Shown in pieces: positions 1 through 8,370 of a stretch of DNA of 64,000 nt. The stretch comes from Thermoplasmatota archaeon (lineage in GTDB: Archaea > Thermoplasmatota > Thermoplasmata > Thermoplasmatales > Thermoplasmataceae): contig JAMCUL010000023.1 of assembly GCA_023381355.1 (NCBI GenBank), forward strand, positions 1 through 64,000, written 5' to 3'. Both the position numbers and the translations under genes were made by a program. The notes under the pieces are model-generated. The model was not told the origin of the DNA. It was given only the letters and a program-made list of their open reading frames with translations, and ran no database searches. Every line of letters begins with the position of its first letter. Position 1 is the first letter of the stretch.

Positions 1-593
1 GAGATTTAGGTATTGTTTAGATTAGAACCCGGGTTTGATATCATTATTCTTATGGATTAATGAGTTGTATAAGACTTTGGCTCAAATTCACCCCGACCTA
101 AAGGCCACCCCTCTTTGAGCCTCCGCCAATTACTATGTGCCCTTCGCTCGCCTGCACGCCGAGCACGGGACCCCATGCTTCGCCTCCAATCAAAATTCAC
201 CCCTAACCCCTCTTTTGATTTACGTCTCGCACTCTCCTTCGAAGAGCCCTTCATTCGCCACGCTCATTCAGGGTGGTGTCCTGTGCTCGCCGCTCGTTGT
301 GTATGTGTGGTGTTACACACATTCGCTTCGCTTGGTGTTCCACACCACCCACCGCTTACGCTTACACCACTCGGTCTTGCTACGCAAGACTTCCGGCTCG
401 CTTCGGGCACATTATTCTCTCCTGCGGAGTGCAATTTGAGGGGAGGGGGCTTAAGGTGATGCTTGACCGCACAATCCCGCTTCGCTCAGTGCGGGATAAT
501 ATGAAGGAAAAATATGGCCTCAACTCCGCTGCTAAGGGGAATCAAGATTCTGGAAGAAAAGGACTATATGCATTTATTTGTATATTGTTCCGA
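1..593. other. Non-coding hairpin-rich leader of the defence locus
   Basis: I see no convincing gene here. Reading frames stay open because of a GC- and C-rich composition, but their products look like low-quality translation and change character abruptly at about 594. The stretch holds several short perfect hairpins: GTCTTGC/GCAAGAC (374-380 and 384-390, loop TAC), ATCCCGC/GCGGGAT (474-480 and 491-497, ten-base loop), and GGTGT/ACACC around 330-345. Motifs such as TTCGCTC and CGCTTCGC recur. Composition differs from the A/T-rich spacers elsewhere in the window. It could be a structured RNA, a mobile-element end or a regulatory leader; nothing seen decides this. Confidence 0.5.
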
Positions 594-2036
594 ATGACTA
601 TTCATTCCATTGGGAAGACCAGGGAATCTCTGAACTGGTCATCTGAGAATTACAAGGAGGCAATAAGGGAATACCTTGATACAGAGGGATACTCTCAAAT
701 CTCGGACTCCTTTATCGAGGGAAACCTAGCAGACATGGTCTTCATAAATCCTTCTCTCTCGGTTGGTGAGAAAACACTGGTCGAATCAAAGGCGACTTCA
801 ATCAGTTCTGCCGATGAAAAACTTGCCCTAGAAGTTGTGAAATACCTAGTTGAATGGCTAAAACTCGATCCACAAGAGAGGTTCAAATTCTTCATTTTTA
901 CCAAAAGCGTCACGAAGAAGGTGGAATTCAAGAAGCACTACGGCTCAGATTGCGGTAAAAAATCTGTTCAGAGTCTCATATCCATTGCCAAGGAAAAACT
1001 TGACGAGAGCAGTCAGGAAATTATAGAGACGGCGGATTTCAAGGATGTTTTCAACTTCTTTCGAAAAATAGAAATCTGGGAGGCAACCTATGAAGTGCTA
1101 AAAGCTGCTGCAGCAAGCAAGAGGAAATACAGCAAGCTCTCCCTGGAGGGATATGCCAAGAACCTAATCACTGAGGTTACAAGGAGGGCACAGCCCATAC
1201 AGAAGAAAACTACACTAATATCTAATCTGGTCGAACTGACTCCTCCAACAGTTTATTATGGGCTAAGGCTGAAGTTCAGCGATTCTAAGAGTATTTACAG
1301 GCATTACAATGAAATGGGAAAGCAAATTCCTCCGTTCTTATTGGGAAAAGATGACCTTATCTACACATTCCATGATTTGAAAACTGAAAATCCATTCTCA
1401 GACACTGCAAAAGGAGAACCTATTGAAATTGAACTTGATGAGGCCGAGAATAGGCAATTCATAGTATGGCTCATAAACCAACACCTCAGAAGATTGTTCT
1501 ACTTAAAGGGGATAAGAAGGGCTCCGGACTCTAATATATTCTTCTTTGAACCGTTGAAAGACGAATCAGGAGAACTGGAGAAACGTGTATGCATAAATCA
1601 GCATGGCAAGGAAAAAGAAGTCACAATACCTTACTACAAAGGAGAAGAGGGTCAGGAAAAGACCTTGAATTTTGTATTTCATCACGCTATAGAAGCCTCA
1701 GCAAAGATGTATTGGGATCGATGGTTCCTTGAGTTGAGGCCAAGGAAGGAGTATAGCTCGGATGGCATTCACTTGTATGAAGGAGATACGAAGTCAGCAA
1801 TAGACAATAAGTTCCGTAATCCCATATTTAACAGATCTTCAAACAGATTGTCAAGTATAAGGTTCTGGCGCTACTACCTCTTGGAGTCAGAATTTGATGG
1901 CGCTGAGAATGAGAAATGGTTCAGGAATTTCAGTTTTGGTGAACTATGGGAAACAACCTTTGGCTGGAAACCAGAGATACCGCCATCTAACCAAGCTTTA
2001 TTGGAAGAATATGGCGAGGAGGAAGACGATGAATAA
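594..2036 (+). CDS. PD-(D/E)XK-like nuclease fused to APAZ-like region (short Argonaute partner)
   Basis: Predicted effector subunit of a short prokaryotic Argonaute system, 480 aa. The N-terminal part has the restriction-nuclease pattern: a helix with E22, then D47, then E64-S-K66 in a hydrophobic strand. The remainder (about 200-470) resembles the APAZ region that pairs with short Argonautes, including an RFWRYYL stretch near residue 425. An acidic tail ends the protein. I chose ATG 594 because TATA-like sequence lies 22-29 bases upstream and conserved-looking sequence begins there; ATG 501 is the alternative. The stop overlaps the Argonaute start by 8 bases, implying translational coupling. 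In known families the Argonaute senses a guide/target duplex and activates the partner. Whether this one cuts DNA, RNA or both cannot be read. It is not TIR- or SIR2-type. Confidence 0.8.
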   Translation: MTIHSIGKTRESLNWSSENYKEAIREYLDTEGYSQISDSFIEGNLADMVFINPSLSVGEKTLVESKATSISSADEKLALEVVKYLVEWLKLDPQERFKFFIFTKSVTKKVEFKKHYGSDCGKKSVQSLISIAKEKLDESSQEIIETADFKDVFNFFRKIEIWEATYEVLKAAAASKRKYSKLSLEGYAKNLITEVTRRAQPIQKKTTLISNLVELTPPTVYYGLRLKFSDSKSIYRHYNEMGKQIPPFLLGKDDLIYTFHDLKTENPFSDTAKGEPIEIELDEAENRQFIVWLINQHLRRLFYLKGIRRAPDSNIFFFEPLKDESGELEKRVCINQHGKEKEVTIPYYKGEEGQEKTLNFVFHHAIEASAKMYWDRWFLELRPRKEYSSDGIHLYEGDTKSAIDNKFRNPIFNRSSNRLSSIRFWRYYLLESEFDGAENEKWFRNFSFGELWETTFGWKPEIPPSNQALLEEYGEEEDDE

Positions 2037-3486
2037 CACTCTCATTAGGGAGCCTGACCTCTACTTCGGTGGAGATAAAACTTCCATTGACCCTCGAATT
2101 GGACTCATCAATTTTGGACCGTATGGTCGTCTGGCAAGAGGCAAAGAAGAAAACCTCGTTATTAAGGCTGGGATAATAGGCACCAGGAATGCTAAGAAAC
2201 TTTTGGAAACGTGGGCTGAAAAGCTGGAAGTTAGGATAAGTGGCAAGGAAGACCTGAATTCAAACCGGAGAGAGGTAGACTTTCCCGGAATAAGTCTAGA
2301 AAGCCCTTTTAGGTTTAAGATCGAATTTGATGATTCCTGTTTTCAACCCATTGACGATAAGGAGATCAATGCACTTGGAGTCATAACCAAAAGAAAAGAC
2401 AGAGTGGTAAAACTGAAAGAAATTTATGACCAAAGACTTTCGGATTTGTCAACCGTCACCGATCCTAACCCAGATATAGTTTATCTTCCTATTTCACCGA
2501 AAACCCTGGAACTGTGTAAGGATCCGTATTCCAAAACAGATAAGATTCTCTATCAAAGGAAGACCGACAAATTGCAGGACGAAATTCCTCTATTCAATTT
2601 CCATCACGCCATGAAAGTCTCTGCTTACAAGCACGGAAGCCTTGTTTCACAGATTATAAAACCATCTACGCTTAGCGAAGGCAATACGGGTCAAGACTTG
2701 GCTACTATAGCATGGAATTTTGCTGTCGCCTCCTACTATAAAGCCACCGGGATTCCCTGGAAGTTGTCCCAGCTGGACGATGAGACTTGTTATGTCGGGC
2801 TCTCATTTTACAAGGAGGTGAAAGATGGGCAGGCCAACCTCAGATGCAGTATGGCCCATGTTTATCTTAGAACAGGGGAGAGTCAAGTCATCAGAGGTAG
2901 ACCGTTCAAGTGGGATAGTGCAAACAAAGGGAGACCTTATCTAACAAGCCCTGAACTGGCCAGTGAGATCATTACAGACGTTATCTCTCTTTACAAAAGA
3001 CAGCGCAATAATCTGGACCCTAAACGTGTGGTAATCCACAAGTCCTCGCCATTTCGCAATGAAGAAATCGAAGGCTTTAACGAAGCGTTAGCCAACATCG
3101 AGACGGTGGATTATGTGCATATCAATGAACACTCCGGAATAAGACTCTTTCCAAAAGGGGAAGCTTATCCACCGATAAGAGGTACCTTTGTTTATTCTGG
3201 AAATCAATCAGTCTTGTATACTACCGGGTATGTTCCGCTGTTAGATACCTACCAAGGCAGCTCAGTTCCTTCTCCTCTATTCCTTAGCGCTTTCAGGATG
3301 GACTCCCCACCAGAACAGATCGGAAAAGACATAATGGCTTTAACAAAACTTGATTGGAATAACGCTGATTTCAATACAAGAGTTCCGGTCACTATTTCAG
3401 TAGCCAGAAAAGTAGGAGATATACTTTCTGAGTCAAGTATACAGGATGTACAAGAATTTCCAACAAGTTACAGGTATTATATGTGA
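2029..3486 (+). CDS. Short prokaryotic Argonaute (MID-PIWI), catalytically inactive
   Basis: 485 aa, the usual length of short Argonautes, which lack N and PAZ domains. The MID-like pocket is visible as H192/H193, K196, Q208 and K211, residues placed to bind a guide 5' phosphate. The PIWI half shows the family signature PWKL near 244. The catalytic Asp positions are replaced: CYVGLSF around 257 has Gly, and VVIHKSS around 338 has Ser where active enzymes carry Asp. Slicing is therefore not expected; the protein should act as a guide-directed sensor. The start at 2029 is preceded by a purine-rich GAGGAGGA at 2016-2023 and overlaps the upstream stop (ATGAATAA). ATG 2011 would add six residues. 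The pair with the nuclease-APAZ gene matches known two-gene short Argonaute loci. Confidence 0.9.
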   Translation: MNNTLIREPDLYFGGDKTSIDPRIGLINFGPYGRLARGKEENLVIKAGIIGTRNAKKLLETWAEKLEVRISGKEDLNSNRREVDFPGISLESPFRFKIEFDDSCFQPIDDKEINALGVITKRKDRVVKLKEIYDQRLSDLSTVTDPNPDIVYLPISPKTLELCKDPYSKTDKILYQRKTDKLQDEIPLFNFHHAMKVSAYKHGSLVSQIIKPSTLSEGNTGQDLATIAWNFAVASYYKATGIPWKLSQLDDETCYVGLSFYKEVKDGQANLRCSMAHVYLRTGESQVIRGRPFKWDSANKGRPYLTSPELASEIITDVISLYKRQRNNLDPKRVVIHKSSPFRNEEIEGFNEALANIETVDYVHINEHSGIRLFPKGEAYPPIRGTFVYSGNQSVLYTTGYVPLLDTYQGSSVPSPLFLSAFRMDSPPEQIGKDIMALTKLDWNNADFNTRVPVTISVARKVGDILSESSIQDVQEFPTSYRYYM

Positions 3487-3561
3487 ACCAAAAAGGGTCA
3501 TTGGTATTCATAGAGCGAAATATTAATCTAGGTTAACTGTCCTTTCATCCCTCGAGAGCTT

Positions 3562-5481
3562 ATGAAGATAAAGGAAGTTTATGTTAAGAATTTTCGTTCC
3601 TTGTATGATACACATATACCATTCGATAATTTAACCGCTTTGTTGGGCCCAAACGGGGCTGGAAAATCCTCGTTACTGAAAGCATTGGGGTTGTTTTTTG
3701 CTTCAAATGCCAAATATGAAAAAGAAGATTTTTATAATTCAGAAACAAGTTTGCCCATTGAAGTTTCTGTTGTTTTTATTGACCTTAACAACGAGGCTTT
3801 AGACGAATTCAAACCATACATTCACAACAACGAACTTCGTATCACAAAAGTGATGCAATACCCTTGCGATAGAAACAACCAACGATATTTTGGACAAAAG
3901 CTTAGCAATCCTGATTTTTCGTCTCTTAGAAGTTCACTGAAGGCAGAAGATATGAGAAGGGAATATAACGCCCTTAAAAATAAATTCTCAGATCTTCCGG
4001 AAGCGAGAACCAAGGAGCAAATTTCTATTGCCTTAGAAGAATGGGAGAAAAAAAATCCTGGTAAATGTAATCTCATGAATGATGAGCACCAATTTTTTGG
4101 TTACAAAGAGGTTGGTGGTGGGAAGATTGACAAATACGTGAAATTTCTGCCCATACCAGCGGTCAGAGAGGCTTCTCTGGACGCAACAGAGTCAAGAGGG
4201 TCTGTTCTTACTGAATTGATGGATTTAACTGTAAGAAAAATCCTGACAGAAAAGGAAGAATTGAGGTCATTAGACCATGATACAAGGGATAAATATAAAA
4301 AAATCTTGAGTGGTGATGAGATTAATACATTGGAAACAGAACTTTCGAAAATGCTATCCATGTACGCTCCAGGGGTTGGAGTTAAAATAAGGTGGATAAC
4401 TGATGAACTTGATATTCTCTCTTATATCAAAGCAAATGCATTTCTCGTAGAAGATGAATACGAAGCACCAGTAGGATTATCTGGCAACGGATCGCAAAGG
4501 GCGTTTATAATGACTCTACTACAATATCTGGCTACGGGACCCCAGAACCTAGATGCTGGCACCGGTGACTTTAATAAGTCAGTGCCGAGCTTAATACTAG
4601 CTATCGAAGAGCCAGAACTCTTCCAACACCCAAGCAGACAAAGGCATCTTCTAAACGTCATCCACGAATTAGCAATTAATGGGATACAAAATGTCATTTC
4701 TAATATTCAGGTTATTTACACAACCCATTCACCTCTCTTATTTCATATAGACCAATTTGATTCAGCAAGAAGATTTCGCAAAACCCAGTATAATGGAACG
4801 AAAAAGAAACAGACTAGAATAACTTGGGGAAAACTTGAGGATTTGGTAAGGAAATTTGACGAAGTCAATGACGAATCAAAGGAAAAACATTCCGAAATTA
4901 CCCTCAAACCGAGATTACGTGCTATAATGACCCCTTGGATGAACGAAGGATTTTTCGCTGATATTGTGGTACTTGTTGAAGGAGAGGAAGATAGGGGTGC
5001 GATTCTAGGAGAAGCAGAGCTATTGAACCACAATTTTGATGCTTTAGGAATATCAGTAATTCCGTGCAGCGGTAAAACAAGTATCGATAGACCTTATGTA
5101 ATATTCAACAGCCTTGAAATTCCTGTATATGTGGTGTGGGATAATGATAAACAATCAGAAAATCCCCAAGTTGCAGTGAATCATCGACTTTTAAAATTGC
5201 TGGGACAACCAGTTGAGGATTATCCCTCGATTATTGGAGAATATTTTTCATGTTTTGAGAACAATATTAGTGATATACTACGAGAAGAAATAGGAAAAGA
5301 TTACTTTGACGAATTATTACAGACTTTTCAGAAAGAGTTTGAGTTATCTAAAGAACAAGCTAGGAAGAATGCACTAATAATAAATAAGATTCTACATAAA
5401 GCAAGAGAGGAGGAGCATAGCAGTCAAACTCTTGAATCAATTGTTAAAAAAATTGTTGACCTTAGAAATAAATGCATTTAA
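3562..5481 (+). CDS. OLD-family endonuclease: ABC-type ATPase plus Toprim
   Basis: 639 aa. Walker A is GPNGAGKSS (29-37), Walker B is LAIEEPE near 345-351, and an ABC H-loop THSPLLF follows near 387. A C-terminal Toprim domain shows VEGEED (about 472-477) and a WDNDK acidic pair near 526. These are the marks of OLD (overcoming lysogenization defect) nucleases, which use ATP-linked control of a two-metal DNA-cutting centre. No UvrD-like helicase is adjacent, so this is not an obvious two-gene Gabija locus. It begins 75 bases after the Argonaute stop on the same strand and may be co-transcribed, though an AATATTAAT sequence at 3519-3527 could give it its own promoter. A role in anti-phage or anti-plasmid defence is inferred. 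Confidence 0.88.
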   Translation: MKIKEVYVKNFRSLYDTHIPFDNLTALLGPNGAGKSSLLKALGLFFASNAKYEKEDFYNSETSLPIEVSVVFIDLNNEALDEFKPYIHNNELRITKVMQYPCDRNNQRYFGQKLSNPDFSSLRSSLKAEDMRREYNALKNKFSDLPEARTKEQISIALEEWEKKNPGKCNLMNDEHQFFGYKEVGGGKIDKYVKFLPIPAVREASLDATESRGSVLTELMDLTVRKILTEKEELRSLDHDTRDKYKKILSGDEINTLETELSKMLSMYAPGVGVKIRWITDELDILSYIKANAFLVEDEYEAPVGLSGNGSQRAFIMTLLQYLATGPQNLDAGTGDFNKSVPSLILAIEEPELFQHPSRQRHLLNVIHELAINGIQNVISNIQVIYTTHSPLLFHIDQFDSARRFRKTQYNGTKKKQTRITWGKLEDLVRKFDEVNDESKEKHSEITLKPRLRAIMTPWMNEGFFADIVVLVEGEEDRGAILGEAELLNHNFDALGISVIPCSGKTSIDRPYVIFNSLEIPVYVVWDNDKQSENPQVAVNHRLLKLLGQPVEDYPSIIGEYFSCFENNISDILREEIGKDYFDELLQTFQKEFELSKEQARKNALIINKILHKAREEEHSSQTLESIVKKIVDLRNKCI

Positions 5482-5500
5482 TCTATGCTGTGGTTGTATT

Positions 5501-5536
5501 CGCTTAAAACATTAATCAAATCCCGACCGGTCCATT
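5501..5536 (+). repeat. Cassette-boundary repeat, copy 1
   Basis: First of five related direct repeats. It reads CGCTTAAAAC, then ATTAATCAAAT, then CCCGACCGGTCCATT. The right half holds the 8-bp palindrome GACCGGTC. It lies between the convergent ends of the OLD nuclease gene and VapC. Confidence 0.75.
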
Positions 5537-5543
5537 CATCAAA

Positions 5544-5951
5544 CTATATCTCAATAACTTGAATGCCGAGCTTTTTGCATTTATTATACAGTATTTTGTC
5601 AAATGTGACTAAAGGTACTTTTCTCGAATATGCATCATACGCTATTATCCAATCATTGAAATCTCTGAAACTTAGCTTGTTTTCAACCATAAACGCGGAT
5701 ACTTTCTCCATCATCCTTCCAGAAAGCCACGAGACTGTGAAATATTCACTATGTAATAATTCCTCAATCTTCTTTCTTACACTTTCATTATCTATTCCAT
5801 ACCTTGGAAGCACAAAACCAAGTTCAACAATTGAAAGTGAATTTATTATGGGGTCTTCCGACTCGTCGATAAGCACGCTTGCCCTGTCATGGCGTGGAGA
5901 ATTCTCTATGGCATCATATACCAGAACATTGGTGTCAACAAGCACCGTCAT
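5544..5951 (-). CDS. vapC: VapC toxin, PIN-domain ribonuclease
   Basis: 135 aa PIN-domain protein. It begins MTVLVDTNVLVYD with the first acidic residue D6; E43 (IVELGF), D97/D100 (FRDFNDW) and D118 (TFDK) complete the metal-binding set. Such toxins cleave tRNA or rRNA when released from their antitoxin. ATG 5951 is chosen because it overlaps the antitoxin stop as ATGA and starts at the PIN strand; a longer reading would add six unlikely residues. It is the second gene of a two-gene unit with the ribbon-helix-helix protein just upstream and ends convergently against the OLD gene. The module is bracketed by repeat copies 1 and 2. The specific RNA target is not visible. Confidence 0.88.
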   Translation of the reverse strand: MTVLVDTNVLVYDAIENSPRHDRASVLIDESEDPIINSLSIVELGFVLPRYGIDNESVRKKIEELLHSEYFTVSWLSGRMMEKVSAFMVENKLSFRDFNDWIIAYDAYSRKVPLVTFDKILYNKCKKLGIQVIEI

Positions 5952-6184
5952 TTGCTGCTCTCCTCCCATCCCGCCCTTATCTCTTTGTCGGCATCCATGG
6001 ATGAAAGCTTTTCTCTTGCCCTGAAGGTTATTCGCCCTCTGCGTTTCCCTGTAGAGTTTGTCCTGTTCCTGAGGCGTTGGTTAATGATCTTCGACATATT
6101 CTTTGTGCTACCGTACTTTTCTATGGATTCTTTGACGATTTCAGCGTAGATTTCTTCGTCCAGGTTGATAGTGGTTTTGACCAT
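5948..6184 (-). CDS. vapB: VapB-type antitoxin, ribbon-helix-helix
   Basis: 78 aa. The start MVKTTINLDEEIYAEIV is typical of ribbon-helix-helix antitoxins: a short beta strand for DNA contact followed by two helices. A basic middle (RRGRITFRAREK) and a tail ending AGWEESSK would bind and block the toxin. ATG 6184 is chosen because the strand motif begins there; upstream in-frame sequence does not look coding. Its TGA overlaps the toxin start by four bases (ATGA), so the two are translated together. By analogy the complex represses its own promoter, which would lie in 6185-6300. Family VapB is assigned mainly from the partner. Confidence 0.85.
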   Translation of the reverse strand: MVKTTINLDEEIYAEIVKESIEKYGSTKNMSKIINQRLRNRTNSTGKRRGRITFRAREKLSSMDADKEIRAGWEESSK

Positions 6185-6301
6185 GAATGCTAATGCAAAT
6201 ACCATATAAACATTTAACGGTAAACTGTCATGACTACAGTTCAAACAATCCACTTCACCAATGCACATATTGTTCGTCTGAAAATCATATTTCATGATAT
6301 T

Positions 6302-6337
6302 CGTTTAAAACTTTAATCAAATCCTAACCGGTCCATT
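6302..6337 (+). repeat. Cassette-boundary repeat, copy 2
   Basis: It reads CGTTTAAAAC, TTTAATCAAAT, CCTAACCGGTCCATT. It contains the short palindrome TTAAA-AC-TTTAA. It sits between the VapBC promoter side and the end of the peptidase gene, in the same orientation as copy 1. Confidence 0.75.
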
Positions 6338-6446
6338 GAGAATTCCAATTCTCTCATGTTCCCTCCTTAACGATTCCTTCAGCCTGCTGCTTGCCTATCC
6401 TCTTGATTTCTGATATGCGAGCATGGAAAAGTGTTACCGGATTTGA

Positions 6447-7001
6447 TTATTTTTCATTTGTTACCGTGACCCACATATTTTCAGGAATGTTGACATTAAT
6501 AGCATCTTTCGTTTCTGCAACGTGAGCTGCATTGAGCTTGTAATGAACAGAAACGTAGAAATCAACGAGGCCGAAACCAGTGTAGAATTTTCCGTCACCC
6601 CACCCTCCTTTCGAAAGTACAATTGCCCCGGCAGAATTACCGATTATTACGCCTGGGAACTCGAATAACCTATCCTGCAAAGCCCTCTGTTTTAACTCGC
6701 GATATAGGGCCTCAGTGTCTCCACCTGGAAGGTAAATGGTGTCTACCTCAGAGAATTTTCGTTGTATTTCGTTTTCAGGATCGGTTTTGGCCAGAAACAA
6801 TATCTCTTCAAAGCCGCAATGTGAAAAATAGTCACGGAGCACCTCAGAATATTCAGCTTCCTTCTCAAGAGAATCCGAAGTCCATGGTATAACCAGGATT
6901 TTCCCTGAACTTGATAACTTCCTCACGTCCTTGAACAGGGTTTCGTTGGTCCTCCGTTTAACGTCCTCGCCTCCCTGCATGATTATGATTTGGGTAGTCA
7001 T
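6447..7001 (-). CDS. Peptidase S51-like (dipeptidase E/cyanophycinase fold)
   Basis: 184 aa. The class-I-glutaminase-like fold of family S51 is suggested by a GGE turn at the N terminus, LPGGDTEALYREL (91-103) and the nucleophile elbow GNSAGA with S123; H153 in SVHYK is a candidate catalytic histidine. Family members such as PepE hydrolyse Asp-X dipeptides. At 184 residues it is shorter than typical PepE (about 230), and the C terminus ends soon after the His region, so it may be a compact variant or slightly truncated. It is a single gene between repeat copies 2 and 3, with no operon partner. The start is supported by TATA-like sequence just upstream on the minus strand. The substrate is unknown. 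Confidence 0.75.
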   Translation of the reverse strand: MTTQIIIMQGGEDVKRRTNETLFKDVRKLSSSGKILVIPWTSDSLEKEAEYSEVLRDYFSHCGFEEILFLAKTDPENEIQRKFSEVDTIYLPGGDTEALYRELKQRALQDRLFEFPGVIIGNSAGAIVLSKGGWGDGKFYTGFGLVDFYVSVHYKLNAAHVAETKDAINVNIPENMWVTVTNEK

Positions 7002-7050
7002 ATACCTGTTAAGAAGATAAGATTTTAAAAATCTGTGGTTTTAAGTCTTC

Positions 7051-7085
7051 TCTTAAAACTTTGATCAAACATCGACCGGTCCATT
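7051..7085 (+). repeat. Cassette-boundary repeat, copy 3
   Basis: It reads TCTTAAAAC, TTTGATCAAAC, ATCGACCGGTCCATT. It keeps the GACCGGTC palindrome and the A/T-rich left half. It lies between the start of the peptidase gene and the end of the padR-like gene, oriented like the other copies. Confidence 0.75.
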
Positions 7086-7244
7086 CCCATGAAACTCCTT
7101 TTTGTTCCATTCTGCTGACCTACTGTTCCATGCAGGGAGATGTGATATATTATGGAGATCTCGACTCGGCCCTATCCACACCTAGATGGAGATGCCGGAG
7201 CATATCTTTGAACCATATCACGTTATTGATATCGATTTTGATTT

Positions 7245-7811
7245 TTAGCTTTTATCACCTAGGGTCCACTCGATCTCTATATGCATCTCCAATTTTTGAT
7301 TTTCCTTAGCATACACGAATTTGAATCTCAAAGGCTCCACGGGAGTGATTGTTACACGCTCTTCAGTCTTGAAAATACTTGATGTGTCGATTACTTCCTT
7401 CCTTAGAGCTGATACAAGGTTTTCCAAAATACTTGCTAACTCATTCTTATTCACATCTAACCTGTGCCTCACAATTGACTCGTGCATCTCGCGGTAGTTT
7501 TCGAGTACTTCGGTCATTTTTGTCCAGTGAACCATAGAGCGCCTGAGCTCTTTGTTCCCCTTGTCTACTAAGGCATAATGCTTACGGCCAGGTAGCTTAT
7601 CTTTGAATTCCACGCTACTTGTGACAAATCCATCCTGTTCGAGTTTCTCGAAGGAGGGATATATCGTGCCAGTCTTTGGTCTCCAGAATCCGGAGAACCT
7701 TTTCTCCAGTTCCTTTATCATTTCATATCCATACATTGGCCTTTCGGATAAGAGGAGGAGCCATAGTGAGACTGCTCCAACTTTCATGCCCTGCGGTATG
7801 CTCTTCGGCAT
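7245..7811 (-). CDS. PadR-family transcriptional regulator
   Basis: 188 aa. The N-terminal winged helix shows the PadR hallmarks: an L-L-L-L-S-E-R-P-M-Y-G-Y helix, then GTIYPSFEKLEQDGFV as recognition helix and wing, and a K-H-Y-A-L wing strand. A long helical C-terminal part (about 95-150) provides dimerisation, followed by an unusual beta-rich tail. It is divergent from the ChrB-like gene, with only 59 bases between starts, and a dyad covers that spacer. PadR proteins usually repress a neighbouring gene and release on ligand binding, so control of itself and of the chrB-like pair is the natural reading. The inducer is unknown; metal or oxyanion stress is a guess from context. Confidence 0.88.
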   Translation of the reverse strand: MPKSIPQGMKVGAVSLWLLLLSERPMYGYEMIKELEKRFSGFWRPKTGTIYPSFEKLEQDGFVTSSVEFKDKLPGRKHYALVDKGNKELRRSMVHWTKMTEVLENYREMHESIVRHRLDVNKNELASILENLVSALRKEVIDTSSIFKTEERVTITPVEPLRFKFVYAKENQKLEMHIEIEWTLGDKS

Positions 7812-7816
7812 AAATG

Positions 7817-7850
7817 AGTAAAGAAATATTTATATATGTATATCTTTACT
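7817..7850. promoter_or_regulatory. Candidate PadR operator over divergent promoters
   Basis: A perfect inverted repeat, AGTAAAGA (7817-7824) and TCTTTACT (7843-7850), flanks an 18-bp A/T-only-like core with TTTATATA. The core can serve as TATA box for both the padR-like gene (start 7811) and the ChrB-like gene (start 7871). A dimer bound here would block both promoters. Confidence 0.65.
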
Positions 7851-7870
7851 GCCTAAGTAGGTTGACTACT

Positions 7871-8338
7871 ATGAAGTGGGTTACTAGAGAAAAAGCAAAA
7901 GTGGATAGGATTGCATGCCCGTGGGTGATTACTAGATTTGTCGATAAAGAAGCTCAGTTCTTTTTTGTTCCGGCTCAAGAGGTGTTGGAGTATGCGAAGA
8001 AGAATAATGCTACACCGTTCGACACCCCAGGCGCGGAATTGATGCATTATGAAGAAAATGGTTACGAGTACGTGAGCTTTGATGCCATCATCAAGAAGTA
8101 CGCTCTCAAAGATCCGGCACTGCTCGAACTCGCAAAGATTGTAAGATCTGCGGATGCAGAACCCCCAGATGCAAAGCCAGAGGGACCAGGCCTCGAAGCA
8201 GCAGCTCTCGGATTCAGAAGAATTGCAAAGGACGACCATGAGAACATGAAATTGCAATTTCCTTTGTATGATGCATTATACGCATACTGTAAATGGAGAT
8301 TACAGGAAGGCGGAAAACTCGAGCACTCCGGCAACTGA
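7871..8338 (+). CDS. ChrB C-terminal-domain protein (chromate-resistance family)
   Basis: 155 aa. The sequence from MKWVTREKAKVDRIACPWVITRFVD through a F-DTPGAELMHYEENG core matches the domain found at the C terminus of ChrB, the chromate-resistance regulator, and in stand-alone form in many prokaryotes. The R-I-A-C-P-W and H-Y-E elements and a D-A..P..PEGPGL stretch are recognisable. ATG 7871 is chosen because the family sequence starts exactly there. It is the first gene of a plus-strand pair with the beta-propeller gene and shares a divergent promoter with the PadR-like regulator. The biochemical activity of the domain is not established; a role in metal-oxyanion response is family-based inference. 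No ChrA transporter is present in the window. Confidence 0.8.
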   Translation: MKWVTREKAKVDRIACPWVITRFVDKEAQFFFVPAQEVLEYAKKNNATPFDTPGAELMHYEENGYEYVSFDAIIKKYALKDPALLELAKIVRSADAEPPDAKPEGPGLEAAALGFRRIAKDDHENMKLQFPLYDALYAYCKWRLQEGGKLEHSGN

Positions 8339-8370
8339 GCCTGCGTAATTTAAAGGAGCAAAATGTAGTA

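Noticed and set aside
115-593. N-terminal extension of the nuclease-APAZ gene to 273 or separate small proteins in 115-459
   Set aside because: Translation is Cys/Pro/Arg-rich and unlike a protein; several frames are open together because of composition; the TATA-like box fits ATG 594.
594-3486. Catalytically active long Argonaute
   Set aside because: No N/PAZ domains, length 485 aa, and Gly and Ser replace two catalytic Asp residues.
3562-5481. Gabija system (GajA)
   Set aside because: No UvrD-like GajB gene is adjacent; VapC follows on the other strand.
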